From Fibrobacter sp. UWP2 (GTDB taxonomy: Bacteria; Fibrobacterota; Fibrobacteria; Fibrobacterales; Fibrobacteraceae), in NCBI RefSeq assembly GCF_900141705.1, contig NZ_FQYM01000028.1:1-33870 (forward strand): a DNA stretch of 33,870 nt, written 5' to 3'. Positions 16,489-24,638 of the stretch are shown one piece after another. The notes beneath the pieces were generated by a model, which saw only the letters and a program-made list of their open reading frames with translations, was not told the origin of the DNA and searched no databases. The position numbers were made by a program, and so were the translations under genes. Each line of letters begins with the position of its first letter. Positions within the stretch are counted from its first letter, which is position 1.

Positions 16489-16500
16489 GACAAGAAATAT
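16460..16500 (-). terminator. 15-bp hairpin with T-run overlapping the lipoprotein start
   Basis: ATATTTCTTGTCATG (16466-16480) is perfectly inverted at 16486-16500, with a 5-base spacer. On the minus strand the hairpin is followed by six T residues. It begins 15 bases after the citrate synthase stop, so it could be its terminator. It also contains both candidate ATG codons of the next gene, so it may double as a translation control. Functions are inferred. Confidence 0.6.
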
Positions 16501-16515
16501 AACATATAAACGAAA

Positions 16516-17805
<1,290 letters not shown>

Positions 17806-17838
17806 TTATCCTCCGGAGGGGCGGGTTTCAACCGCCAA

Positions 17839-19131
17839 TTATTTCATCTTCAAAATGCAATTATAAATATTTTCGAACAGCTTGCCGAGCTTTTCGGTCG
17901 GGACGGCGCTGAAAGCGATGCGGATAAGGCCCGAAAGCATGATGGTGCCCGTGCTGTAGTCCTTGATGAGCTTCTGGCGGAGTTCCTCGGCATCCACGCC
18001 CTTCGGCTTGATGCACATAAAGTAACCGCTGTTGCACGGCATGGCCTCGAAGGCTTCCTTGTATTCCGGGTGGCTAGCGAGCTCTTCCTTGATGATGTCG
18101 TAGCGTTTCTTGAGGGTCGCGTACTTCTCGGCCTTCTGGTCCACGTATTCGGGGCTCTGGTAGGCGGCGAGCAGGATCTTCTGGCTGATGCTCGGGGCGT
18201 TAGAGATGTTGCCGCGGACCGTACCGGCGGCCTTGTCCTCGAGGGCCTTGAGCTGGGCTTCGGTGGCGCCCTTGAAACCGAAGGTCATGAACCCGACGCG
18301 GAAGCCCCACACGTAGTCTTCCTTGGTGGGGCCGTCGAGCTTGACGGCGAGCAGGTTCTCGTTGGCTTCGAGCAGCTTCACGAACAGGGATTCCTTGGTC
18401 ACGCCATCTTCGTAGACGAGTCCGAAGTAGGCGTCGTCGAGCAGGGCCACGACCTTGTTGCCCGCGGCAGCGCAGTCGGTGAGGATCTTCGCGATTTCGA
18501 CCGCTTCCTTCTCGGTGGCGGTGTAGCCGGTCGGGTTGTTCGGGAAGTTCAGGAGAACGACCTTCTTCTGGCTCTTGCTTTCGGCGAGGGCTGCCTTGAG
18601 GGCTTCGGTATCGAACCCGCCGTCCTTGAAGGTGTTGAACGTCTTGATTTTCGCGCCGCAGCTGTTCACGAACACGAGCTCGTAGTTGTCCCAGTAGAGG
18701 TCCGGGATGATGACTTCGTCACCCGGGTCGAGGAAGAGGTAGCCTGCGCAGCTGATGGCGTGGGTCAAAGCACAGGTCACGACCGGGTTGCTGAACTGCT
18801 TGCCCTCTAGGCTCGGGTTCTTGCGGACAATCTGTTCCTTCCAGGCCTTGCGGAGGTCGGGGTTGCCGAAACTCGGGGCGTACAGGAACGCCTGCTTGGG
18901 GAGGTTCAGGCTCTTGAGCACGCAGTCGAGCACGAGCGGGCTCCCGTCGTCTTCGAGGGCGGTGCCGATAGTCGCGTTGATTTCGGAGCCCTTGGCTTCG
19001 GCGCCCTGGCCCAGAATGCCCTTGCGCGGGAAGAAGATTGCCTTGCCCCTTTCGGAGAGCATGGAGAGAACATTGCAGCCGTTTGCGGAGAGTTCCGCGT
19101 TTGCCTGTTCGGCGAGAGGATTGTAGCTCAT
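17839..19131 (-). CDS. PLP-dependent class I/II aminotransferase
   Basis: A 430-residue fold-type I aminotransferase starting at the ATG at 19131 (AAGG just upstream); a frame opening 20 codons earlier would add a basic leader but is less likely. Visible motifs are FGNPDLRKAW, LNFPNNPTGYTATEKEA (the PNNPTGY signature), LLDDAYFGLVYE, the PLP lysine Lys270 in KLDGPTKEDYVWGFRVGF, and LIRIAFSAVP with the substrate-carboxylate Arg. I recall DGxTKEDYVWGFRVG in a broad family of uncharacterised bacterial aminotransferases. The amino donor and acceptor cannot be read from sequence. It is upstream of gltA and divergent from ilvE, which suggests a link between 2-oxo acid and amino acid metabolism. Confidence 0.9.
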   Translation of the reverse strand: MSYNPLAEQANAELSANGCNVLSMLSERGKAIFFPRKGILGQGAEAKGSEINATIGTALEDDGSPLVLDCVLKSLNLPKQAFLYAPSFGNPDLRKAWKEQIVRKNPSLEGKQFSNPVVTCALTHAISCAGYLFLDPGDEVIIPDLYWDNYELVFVNSCGAKIKTFNTFKDGGFDTEALKAALAESKSQKKVVLLNFPNNPTGYTATEKEAVEIAKILTDCAAAGNKVVALLDDAYFGLVYEDGVTKESLFVKLLEANENLLAVKLDGPTKEDYVWGFRVGFMTFGFKGATEAQLKALEDKAAGTVRGNISNAPSISQKILLAAYQSPEYVDQKAEKYATLKKRYDIIKEELASHPEYKEAFEAMPCNSGYFMCIKPKGVDAEELRQKLIKDYSTGTIMLSGLIRIAFSAVPTEKLGKLFENIYNCILKMK

Positions 19132-19157
19132 GACCTTGGTCCTGTTAAAAATTCCGC

Positions 19158-19168
19158 GCGCAAATTTA
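19158..19168 (-). promoter_or_regulatory. Putative promoter element TAAATTTGCGC of the aminotransferase gene
   Basis: TAAATTTG fits the Bacteroidetes-type -7 consensus TAnnTTTG and is 26 bases upstream of the ATG at 19131. The same 11 bases occur before maeB at 24559. Confidence 0.45.
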
Positions 19169-19275
19169 GTTTTTTTAGGAGGAGTTTTCAAGTTTTCATT
19201 TTCTGTAACAAGAATGCTGGATGCGCCATGTTAAAAAAGACTTTTTTTCACTAGAAAGCAAGCCAAAATGCCCGC

Positions 19276-19281
19276 TATAAT
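19276..19281 (+). promoter_or_regulatory. Putative -10 element TATAAT upstream of ilvE
   Basis: A perfect TATAAT lies 66 bases before the ilvE start. No good -35 sequence is visible at the usual distance. The divergent aminotransferase gene lies on the other side. Confidence 0.4.
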
Positions 19282-19321
19282 TGTATTTTTCTGTGCGGTA
19301 CCGAACGATACCTTTAAAAAT

Positions 19322-19335
19322 GCACAATTGCACAA
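19322..19335 (+). repeat. Direct repeat GCACAA in the ilvE leader
   Basis: GCACAA TT GCACAA, a direct repeat with 8-base period, lies 12 bases before the ilvE ATG, adjoining the ribosome binding site AAAGG. It may be an operator or a protein/RNA site, or chance. Confidence 0.25.
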
Positions 19336-19347
19336 AAAGGTGAATAT

Positions 19348-20379
19348 ATGCTTGATTTGAACACTGTCGATTGGAAGACGCTCCCCTTCGGTTATTACGA
19401 TACCGATTACAATGTCCGCTGCTACTATCGCGATGGCAAGTGGGGCAAGGTTGAACTTTCTTCTTCCAAGGACATCAGCATCCACATGGCCGCCACCTGC
19501 TTGCATTACGGCCAGGAAGGTTTCGAAGGCCTCAAGGCTTACACGGGTAAGGACGGCAAGGTCCGTATCTTCCGCGTCGACGAGAATGCCAAGCGCATGC
19601 AGAACACCGCGAATCGCGTGCTCATGGCTGTTCCGCCGGTCGAACTGTTCCGCGAGATGGTCCACACCGTGGTGAAGGCCAACGCCCGCTTTATTCCGCC
19701 GTACGGTCACGGAGCAACGCTCTACATCCGCCCGCTCCTCATCGGTACGAGCCCGGAAGTCGGCGTGAAGCCTTCCGACGAATACCTGCTGTTGATGTTC
19801 GTGACTCCGGTGGGTCCGTACTTCAAGGACGGTTTCAAGCCCGTGGATATGATGATCAGCCGCAACTTCGACCGCGCCGCTCCGCAGGGTACGGGTACGG
19901 TGAAGGTCGGCGGTAACTACGCTGCCAGCTTGCTTTCCCTCGCAGAAGCCAAGAAGCTCGGCTACTCCAGCACCATCTACCTGGACGCGAAGGAAAAGAA
20001 GTACATCGACGAATGCGGTCCGGCAAACTTCTTCGGCATCAAGGGCAAGACCTACGTGACCCCGAAGTCCGAATCCATTCTGCCGTCGATTACGAACAAG
20101 AGTTTGCAGCAGCTTGCTGAATACCTCGGCTACACCGTGGAACGCCGCCAGGTTCCGTTCGAAGAACTCGCTGAATTCTCCGAAACCGCCGAATGCGGTA
20201 CCGCCGCCGTGATCACCCCGATCAAGAAGATTGTGGATCCGGTTGCCGGCAAGGAATTCACCTACGGTGACGGCAAGAATCCGGGCCCGGTCTGCACGGA
20301 ACTCTTCACGAAGTACACTGCTATCCAGTTCGGCGAAGCGGAAGACCCGTTCGGCTGGACTGAAGTGGTTGATGTTTAG
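19348..20379 (+). CDS. ilvE: Branched-chain amino acid aminotransferase
   Basis: A 343-residue fold-type IV PLP enzyme. Motifs are CLHYGQEGFEGLKAY near residue 55, YIRPLLIG, PLP lysine Lys186 in GTVKVGGNYAASL, and YIDECGPANFFGI with Glu222 in the E.G..N.F pattern; then SILPSITNKSL and AECGTAAVITP, which bind the PLP phosphate. Length and motifs fit the long class II BCAT type. It transfers amino groups between Leu, Ile or Val and 2-oxoglutarate in the cytoplasm. AAAGG lies upstream of the ATG. It is transcribed alone, ending at a hairpin at 20441-20470. Confidence 0.96.
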   Translation: MLDLNTVDWKTLPFGYYDTDYNVRCYYRDGKWGKVELSSSKDISIHMAATCLHYGQEGFEGLKAYTGKDGKVRIFRVDENAKRMQNTANRVLMAVPPVELFREMVHTVVKANARFIPPYGHGATLYIRPLLIGTSPEVGVKPSDEYLLLMFVTPVGPYFKDGFKPVDMMISRNFDRAAPQGTGTVKVGGNYAASLLSLAEAKKLGYSSTIYLDAKEKKYIDECGPANFFGIKGKTYVTPKSESILPSITNKSLQQLAEYLGYTVERRQVPFEELAEFSETAECGTAAVITPIKKIVDPVAGKEFTYGDGKNPGPVCTELFTKYTAIQFGEAEDPFGWTEVVDV

Positions 20380-20380
20380 T

Positions 20381-20422
20381 GTCATCCTGAGCGCAGGCGC
20401 ATTGCGCCGAAGTCGAAGGATC
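20381..20422 (+). repeat. Palindromic repeat element, copy 1 (intergenic)
   Basis: GTCATCCTGAGCG, a central hairpin GGCGC ATT GCGCC (20396-20408) and GAAGTCGAAGGATC. The outer arms ATCCT (20384-20388) and AGGAT (20417-20421) also pair. A second copy in inverse orientation lies inside uvrB. Confidence 0.8.
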
Positions 20423-20440
20423 TAAAACTGTATAAAAATT

Positions 20441-20470
20441 CCCGCGGAGAAATCTGCGGGATTTTTTGTT
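20441..20470. terminator. Bidirectional terminator of ilvE and uvrB
   Basis: An 8-bp stem (20441-20448 with 20453-20460), GAAA loop, followed by ATTTTTTG on plus and preceded by AAAAATT, a T-run on minus. It serves convergent ilvE and uvrB, whose stop is at 20478. Confidence 0.88.
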
Positions 20471-20477
20471 TTGGAAA

Positions 20478-22709
20478 TTAGTCCTGCATGCCACGGATGA
20501 TGTCGCGGAGGCGTGCCGCTTCCTCGAAGTCGAGGCGTGCGGCGGCTTCTTTCATCTGACGTTCAAGATCTTCGATCTTGGCTTGCGTGGAATTGGATTG
20601 CGGGTCTGGATTCTTCGACTTCGCACTACGTGCTCCGCTCAGAATGACACTGTCCGCGCGCTTGGAGTAGCGGGAACCCTTCTTCTTCGTTTTGCTGCTC
20701 GGCTGCAGCGGTTCCATCGGGCGGATCCCCGTGTCATCGTAGTCGTCCTCGATGGCGTCGGGTTTTTTGTCGCCCTTCCACAAATCGGCGAGCGGGTCGT
20801 TGATGACGAGGTCGTCTTCGAGTTTGCGGGTCACGGACTTGGGCGTGATGCCGTGTTCCTTATTGAATTCTTCCTGAACAGCCCTTCGGCGGGCAGTTTC
20901 GGTGATGGCCTTGTCGAGGCTGTCGGTCATGTTGTCGGCGAAGAGCAAAACGGTGCCGTTCACGTTGCGGCTCGCGCGCCCCATTGTCTGGATGAGGCTG
21001 CGATAGTTGCGGAGGAAACCTTCCTTGTCGGCATCGAGAATCGCGACCATGCTCACTTCGGGCAGGTCCAGGCCTTCGCGCAGCAGGTTGATGCCCACGA
21101 GCACGTCGAATTCTCCGGTGCGGAGCCCCTTGATGAGCTCGTGGCGTTCCAGCGTCTTGATATCGCTGTGCAAATACTTCGCGCGGACGCCCGCCTCGAC
21201 GAAATAATCGGTGAGGTCCTGCGCCATCTTTTTGGTGAGCGTCGTGACGAGCACGCGGTCGCCCGCCTTGACCACCTCTTCGATGCGGTAGAGCAGCACG
21301 TCCATTTGCCCCTTGATGGGGAACATCTCGATTTTCGGGTCCAGGAGTCCGGTGGGACGGTTAATTTGTTCGGTAACGACACCGCCCGTCTTTTCGAGTT
21401 CGTAGTCGCCCGGCGTGGCGCTTACAAAGAGCACCTGCTTTGGGTACATGTACTCGAATTCAGCGAAGTTCATGGGGCGGTTGTCGAGTGCGCACGGAAG
21501 GCGGAACCCGTACTGCACTAGGGAAGTTTTGCGGCTCTTGTCGCCCTCGGCCATGCCGCCCACCTGCGGGATGCTCACGTGCGATTCGTCCACCATCAGC
21601 ATCCAGTCGTCACCGAAGTAGTCAATAAGCGTGAACGGGCGCGTGCCCGGGGCGCGGTCCTCAATAATGCGGGAGTAGTTCTCGATGCCGCTGCATATGC
21701 CCGTTTCGCGGAGCATTTCCATGTCATAGCGGGTGCGGCTGCTGAGGCGCGCCGATTCCAGCACCTTGCCTTCCTTGTCGAGTTCTGCGAGGCGCTCGGT
21801 CAGCTCCATCTGCATGCGCTGCAAGATGCCCGCGCGGCCTTCTTCCTTCGTCACGAAGTGCTTTGCGGGGGCGATGGTCATTTCGTCGAGTTCCTTTGTC
21901 ACTTCGCCCGTGATGATGTTGAAGCGACAGAGCCTGTCGATTTCGTCGCCAAAGAGCTCGATGCGGAGGCCCTCTTCGTCGTAGCTCGGGTGGATTTCGA
22001 TTACGTCGCCGTGGCAGCGGAAGGAGCCGCGCTCGAGCGAGTAGTCGTTGCGCGTGTACTGGATGCGCACCAAGTCGTGCAAAATGCGGTCGCGGTCCCA
22101 GGTTTCGCCCTTCTTTAAGCGGACCATCAAGTCAAAGTATTCGGATGGGCTGCCGAGGCCGTAAATGCAGCTCACGGATGCCACGATAATTACGTCGCGG
22201 CGGGTCAAAAGGTTCGCGGTGGCACGCAGGCGGAGCTTGTCGATTTCGTCGTTGATGCTCGCGTCTTTTTCGATGTACGTGTCGGTATGCACGATGTAGG
22301 CTTCGGGCTGGTAGTAGTCATAATAGCTCACGAAGTATTCCACCGCGTTGTGCGGGAAAAACGCCTTGAATTCCTGGTAGAGCTGTGCCGCAAGTGTCTT
22401 GTTGTGGGTCAAAATCAGTGTCGGCTTGCCCACGTTCTTGATGACGTTTGCCATCGTGAAAGTCTTGCCGGAACCAGTGACGCCAAGCAGCGTCTGGAAC
22501 TGTTCACCGCGCTTAAAACCCTCGGTCAATTCCTCGATGGCCTTGGGCTGGTCGCCCGCCGCACCGTAAGGCGACACCAGATCGAATTCCGCACGTGTGG
22601 GTGACTGGAACTGCTTTAAGTGACCGGGGAGGCTTTTCTCTGGCGGCAAAACCTTTGCTATCGGTTTCGCATACGGGTCCGGTGTAATAGTCTTGCGTGC
22701 GCGTGCCAT
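20478..22709 (-). CDS. uvrB: Excinuclease ABC subunit B
   Basis: A 743-residue UvrB, longer than the E. coli protein (673). Walker A GVTGSGKT is at 76-83, the damage-verification beta-hairpin region is YFVSYYDYYQPEAY (125-138), and helicase motifs include MVDESHVS, LFVSATPGD, VLVTTLTKKMA, GINLLREGLDLPEVS and QTMGRASRN. The C-terminal UVR motif is about 705-743. It works with UvrA and UvrC in nucleotide excision repair. Oddities are a basic N-terminal extension of about 40 residues and a linker (about 640-704) that includes VILSGARSAKSKNP (about 688-701), encoded by a palindromic repeat. It is the third gene of a minus-strand group, 39 bases after the acyltransferase gene. TAAATTG lies only 5 bases before the ATG. 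Confidence 0.97.
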   Translation of the reverse strand: MARARKTITPDPYAKPIAKVLPPEKSLPGHLKQFQSPTRAEFDLVSPYGAAGDQPKAIEELTEGFKRGEQFQTLLGVTGSGKTFTMANVIKNVGKPTLILTHNKTLAAQLYQEFKAFFPHNAVEYFVSYYDYYQPEAYIVHTDTYIEKDASINDEIDKLRLRATANLLTRRDVIIVASVSCIYGLGSPSEYFDLMVRLKKGETWDRDRILHDLVRIQYTRNDYSLERGSFRCHGDVIEIHPSYDEEGLRIELFGDEIDRLCRFNIITGEVTKELDEMTIAPAKHFVTKEEGRAGILQRMQMELTERLAELDKEGKVLESARLSSRTRYDMEMLRETGICSGIENYSRIIEDRAPGTRPFTLIDYFGDDWMLMVDESHVSIPQVGGMAEGDKSRKTSLVQYGFRLPCALDNRPMNFAEFEYMYPKQVLFVSATPGDYELEKTGGVVTEQINRPTGLLDPKIEMFPIKGQMDVLLYRIEEVVKAGDRVLVTTLTKKMAQDLTDYFVEAGVRAKYLHSDIKTLERHELIKGLRTGEFDVLVGINLLREGLDLPEVSMVAILDADKEGFLRNYRSLIQTMGRASRNVNGTVLLFADNMTDSLDKAITETARRRAVQEEFNKEHGITPKSVTRKLEDDLVINDPLADLWKGDKKPDAIEDDYDDTGIRPMEPLQPSSKTKKKGSRYSKRADSVILSGARSAKSKNPDPQSNSTQAKIEDLERQMKEAAARLDFEEAARLRDIIRGMQD
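20608..20648 (-). repeat. Palindromic repeat element, copy 2, in frame within uvrB
   Basis: On the minus strand: GTCATTCTGAGCG, central hairpin GCAC GTA GTGC (20623-20633), then GAAGTCGAAGAATCC. Outer arms are ATTCT and AGAAT (20641-20645 and 20610-20614). It adds about 14 codons to the variable linker before the UVR motif without breaking the frame. Confidence 0.8.
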
Positions 22710-22748
22710 GCCTACAATTTAGCAAAAGGCAAAAAGGTACGGGCCGCC

Positions 22749-23843
22749 TTAGCGTATGCTCAGGCTTTCGCTTACGCTGATTTTTTCTTTGCCCAAAAGG
22801 CGGTAGAGTTTGCAGCGGAAAAGCGGGATGGCGGCGATGACCACGGCTGTGACAATGGGAATGACCGTGTAGGCGATGCCCGGCTTGTTGAACACGTCGC
22901 GCACCAAAAGCCGCATCACGAGCAATGCCCACCAGTGTACGGCGAGGATGACGAGGGCGTTCCTTGAGATGTTGCGTAAGATGCCCTTGAAAAAGAAGTC
23001 GGGGATGCGCGCAAACACGAGGAAAAGTGAAAGTAGACCCGCAATGCCGAGGGCGGAACTGCTCACGAAACCCCAAAAACTTTTGCCAAGGTCGTTGTTC
23101 ATGATGCTGAAGTTGGGGTTGGGCGATTCCACAAGGGCGTAAAGCAAAAACGCTACAATGCCAGTGCCGAGCGTCGCGAAGGTTTTTGCCTTGGACGGGG
23201 ATTCGCCGGCTTTTTTGATGGCGCCCTTGCTGGCGAAACCGGCGGCGAAAAAGCCGAGCGTGGTGAAGCCGCGTTCGATGCCGAGGGGGAGGCGGATGTG
23301 GTTTTGGTAGAGCGTCCAGCCGATGACGAGACTTGCCGCAGCGCCCAGGACGATTGCCCATGTTTTGCCGCGACACAGTTTTTGCAGTCCGAAAAATGCG
23401 ATACTGATGGAGTAGAGCGTGAACACGAACCATAGCGGGCCCGAGCCAATAGAGGACTTGCCCGCCACAAAGATCTTCGCGAGATTCCAGCCAATGTAGC
23501 TGCCCACGTTCTCGATGACGGGCCGCGTGTTCATGATGACCATCTTGGGGGCGCGCGCGTAGAGGTCGAACAGGTATACGACCGGATCCAGTGCTAAAAA
23601 CAAAAGCGAAAGCAGAATGTAGGGGAAAAGGAGGACCCGTGATTTGTGGACAAAGTAACTCTTGAAATCGGGGAAGCGTCGCGTGCTAAAGAGGACTCCC
23701 GAGATAAAGAAGAACGCCGACATGCGTAGCGCGCTCAGGTGCTCCATGCCGAGGGTCGCCTGCGGGAACCCCTGCTCCACGTGGTAGAGGCACACGAGCA
23801 AAAGCACGAATCCCTTGAATTCGTCAATCCACGAAATGCGCAT
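22749..23843 (-). CDS. Acyltransferase family 3 integral membrane protein
   Basis: A 364-residue protein with about ten hydrophobic helices and the N-terminal pattern of the acyltransferase 3 family (PF01757, OafA/YrhL-like): WIDEFKGFVLLLVCLYHV with the conserved His21, then MSAFFFISGVLF and FVHKSRVLLFPYI. A later segment has PLWFVFTLY. These enzymes move acetyl or other acyl groups from the cytoplasmic side to surface glycans or other exported molecules. Substrate is unknown. It starts 3 bases after the MBL gene stop, so they are co-translated. No glycan biosynthesis genes are nearby. Confidence 0.86.
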   Translation of the reverse strand: MRISWIDEFKGFVLLLVCLYHVEQGFPQATLGMEHLSALRMSAFFFISGVLFSTRRFPDFKSYFVHKSRVLLFPYILLSLLFLALDPVVYLFDLYARAPKMVIMNTRPVIENVGSYIGWNLAKIFVAGKSSIGSGPLWFVFTLYSISIAFFGLQKLCRGKTWAIVLGAAASLVIGWTLYQNHIRLPLGIERGFTTLGFFAAGFASKGAIKKAGESPSKAKTFATLGTGIVAFLLYALVESPNPNFSIMNNDLGKSFWGFVSSSALGIAGLLSLFLVFARIPDFFFKGILRNISRNALVILAVHWWALLVMRLLVRDVFNKPGIAYTVIPIVTAVVIAAIPLFRCKLYRLLGKEKISVSESLSIR

Positions 23844-23846
23844 GGG

Positions 23847-24512
23847 CTAGAACCACATTTTTTCGTTGCCGATGGTGGTCGACGGGCCGTGACCGGGGAA
23901 AACGACCGTTTTTTCGGGGAGGGAGAACAGTTTTTTTTGGATTCCGGAGACGAGGTCCTCTTCGTTGCCGCCAAAGAGGTCGGTCCTGCCGCGGCCGCCG
24001 TTAAAGAGAATGTCGCCCGAGAATAGGACTGGGGGCATTTTTTTCGCGGAACCTGGCGCACTAGCCTCTTCGGGGTGGTCGCAGTAAAGGGCGATGCCCC
24101 CCGGTGAGTGCCCCGGGATGTGCAAAACCTGCAGTTGGACACCCGTTATTTCGACGGTGTCGCCCTCGGCGAGGTAGCCGCCCAGCGGGCCTGCGGGCTC
24201 TTCGACGGGGAGGCCGAACATGTCGCTTTGTTCCTCTTGCAGGTCCAGCAAAAAGGCGTCGTCTTCGTGGGCTTCTGCCTTGACGCCAAAAACGCGCTCC
24301 GCAAAGGCGTTGCCCAGCACGTGATCCAGGTGCAGGTGGGTGTTCACCACGTGGCAAACCTTGAGGTTGTTGCCGTCGATGTAGCTTTTGAGGGCGTCGC
24401 GCTCGCGAGCGTTCGAGACGCTGGGGTCAATCAAAATGGCCTCTTTTTTGCTGTTGCTGAGCACGTAACAGTTGACGCCAAAGGGGTTTACGGTGATTTG
24501 CTGGATTTCCAT
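23847..24512 (-). CDS. MBL-fold metallo-hydrolase (glyoxalase II-like)
   Basis: A 221-residue metallo-beta-lactamase-fold enzyme. The metal motif is THLHLDH (His59, His61, Asp63, His64), then IPGHSPGG with His135, FSGDILF with Asp167, and FPGHGPST with His208. The full set of ligands suggests an active dinuclear hydrolase of the YcbL/GloB-like group; typical substrates are thioesters such as S-lactoylglutathione, but specificity cannot be read. I use the ATG at 24512; a GTG two codons earlier also fits. No Shine-Dalgarno sequence is present, and TATATT lies 8 bases before the ATG, which suggests a leaderless transcript. It is first in a group with the acyltransferase and uvrB. Confidence 0.9.
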   Translation of the reverse strand: MEIQQITVNPFGVNCYVLSNSKKEAILIDPSVSNARERDALKSYIDGNNLKVCHVVNTHLHLDHVLGNAFAERVFGVKAEAHEDDAFLLDLQEEQSDMFGLPVEEPAGPLGGYLAEGDTVEITGVQLQVLHIPGHSPGGIALYCDHPEEASAPGSAKKMPPVLFSGDILFNGGRGRTDLFGGNEEDLVSGIQKKLFSLPEKTVVFPGHGPSTTIGNEKMWF

Positions 24513-24520
24513 CGCCACAA

Positions 24521-24526
24521 AATATA
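24521..24526 (-). promoter_or_regulatory. Putative -10 element TATATT of the MBL-fold gene
   Basis: On the minus strand TATATT is followed after 8 bases by the ATG at 24512, which would place the transcription start at or near the start codon. No -35 consensus is evident. Confidence 0.4.
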
Positions 24527-24558
24527 CTTAAACCCTTTTATAACTGTATAATTTTTTT

Positions 24559-24569
24559 TAAATTTGCGC
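24559..24569 (+). promoter_or_regulatory. Putative promoter element TAAATTTGCGC of maeB
   Basis: TAAATTTG matches the TAnnTTTG pattern. The same 11-mer precedes the aminotransferase gene at 19168-19158. It is about 70 bases before the maeB ATG. Confidence 0.45.
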
Positions 24570-24605
24570 AGGAAATATGAATTTAGATTAGGCTAACTTT
24601 TGAAA

Positions 24606-24625
24606 CGGGGTGGACCCCGATTTTT
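24606..24625 (+). promoter_or_regulatory. Small terminator-like hairpin in the maeB leader
   Basis: CGGGG TGGA CCCCG followed by A and T5, just before the AAAGGAG ribosome binding site. It could act as an attenuator or mRNA-stability element; the stem is only 5 bp. Confidence 0.3.
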
Positions 24626-24638
24626 CAAAGGAGAAAGT

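Noticed and set aside
20381-20648. CRISPR array or inverted-repeat transposon ends around the two palindromes
   Set aside because: Only two copies in opposite orientation, no regular spacers, and the DNA between holds a terminator and the uvrB 3' end rather than a transposase.
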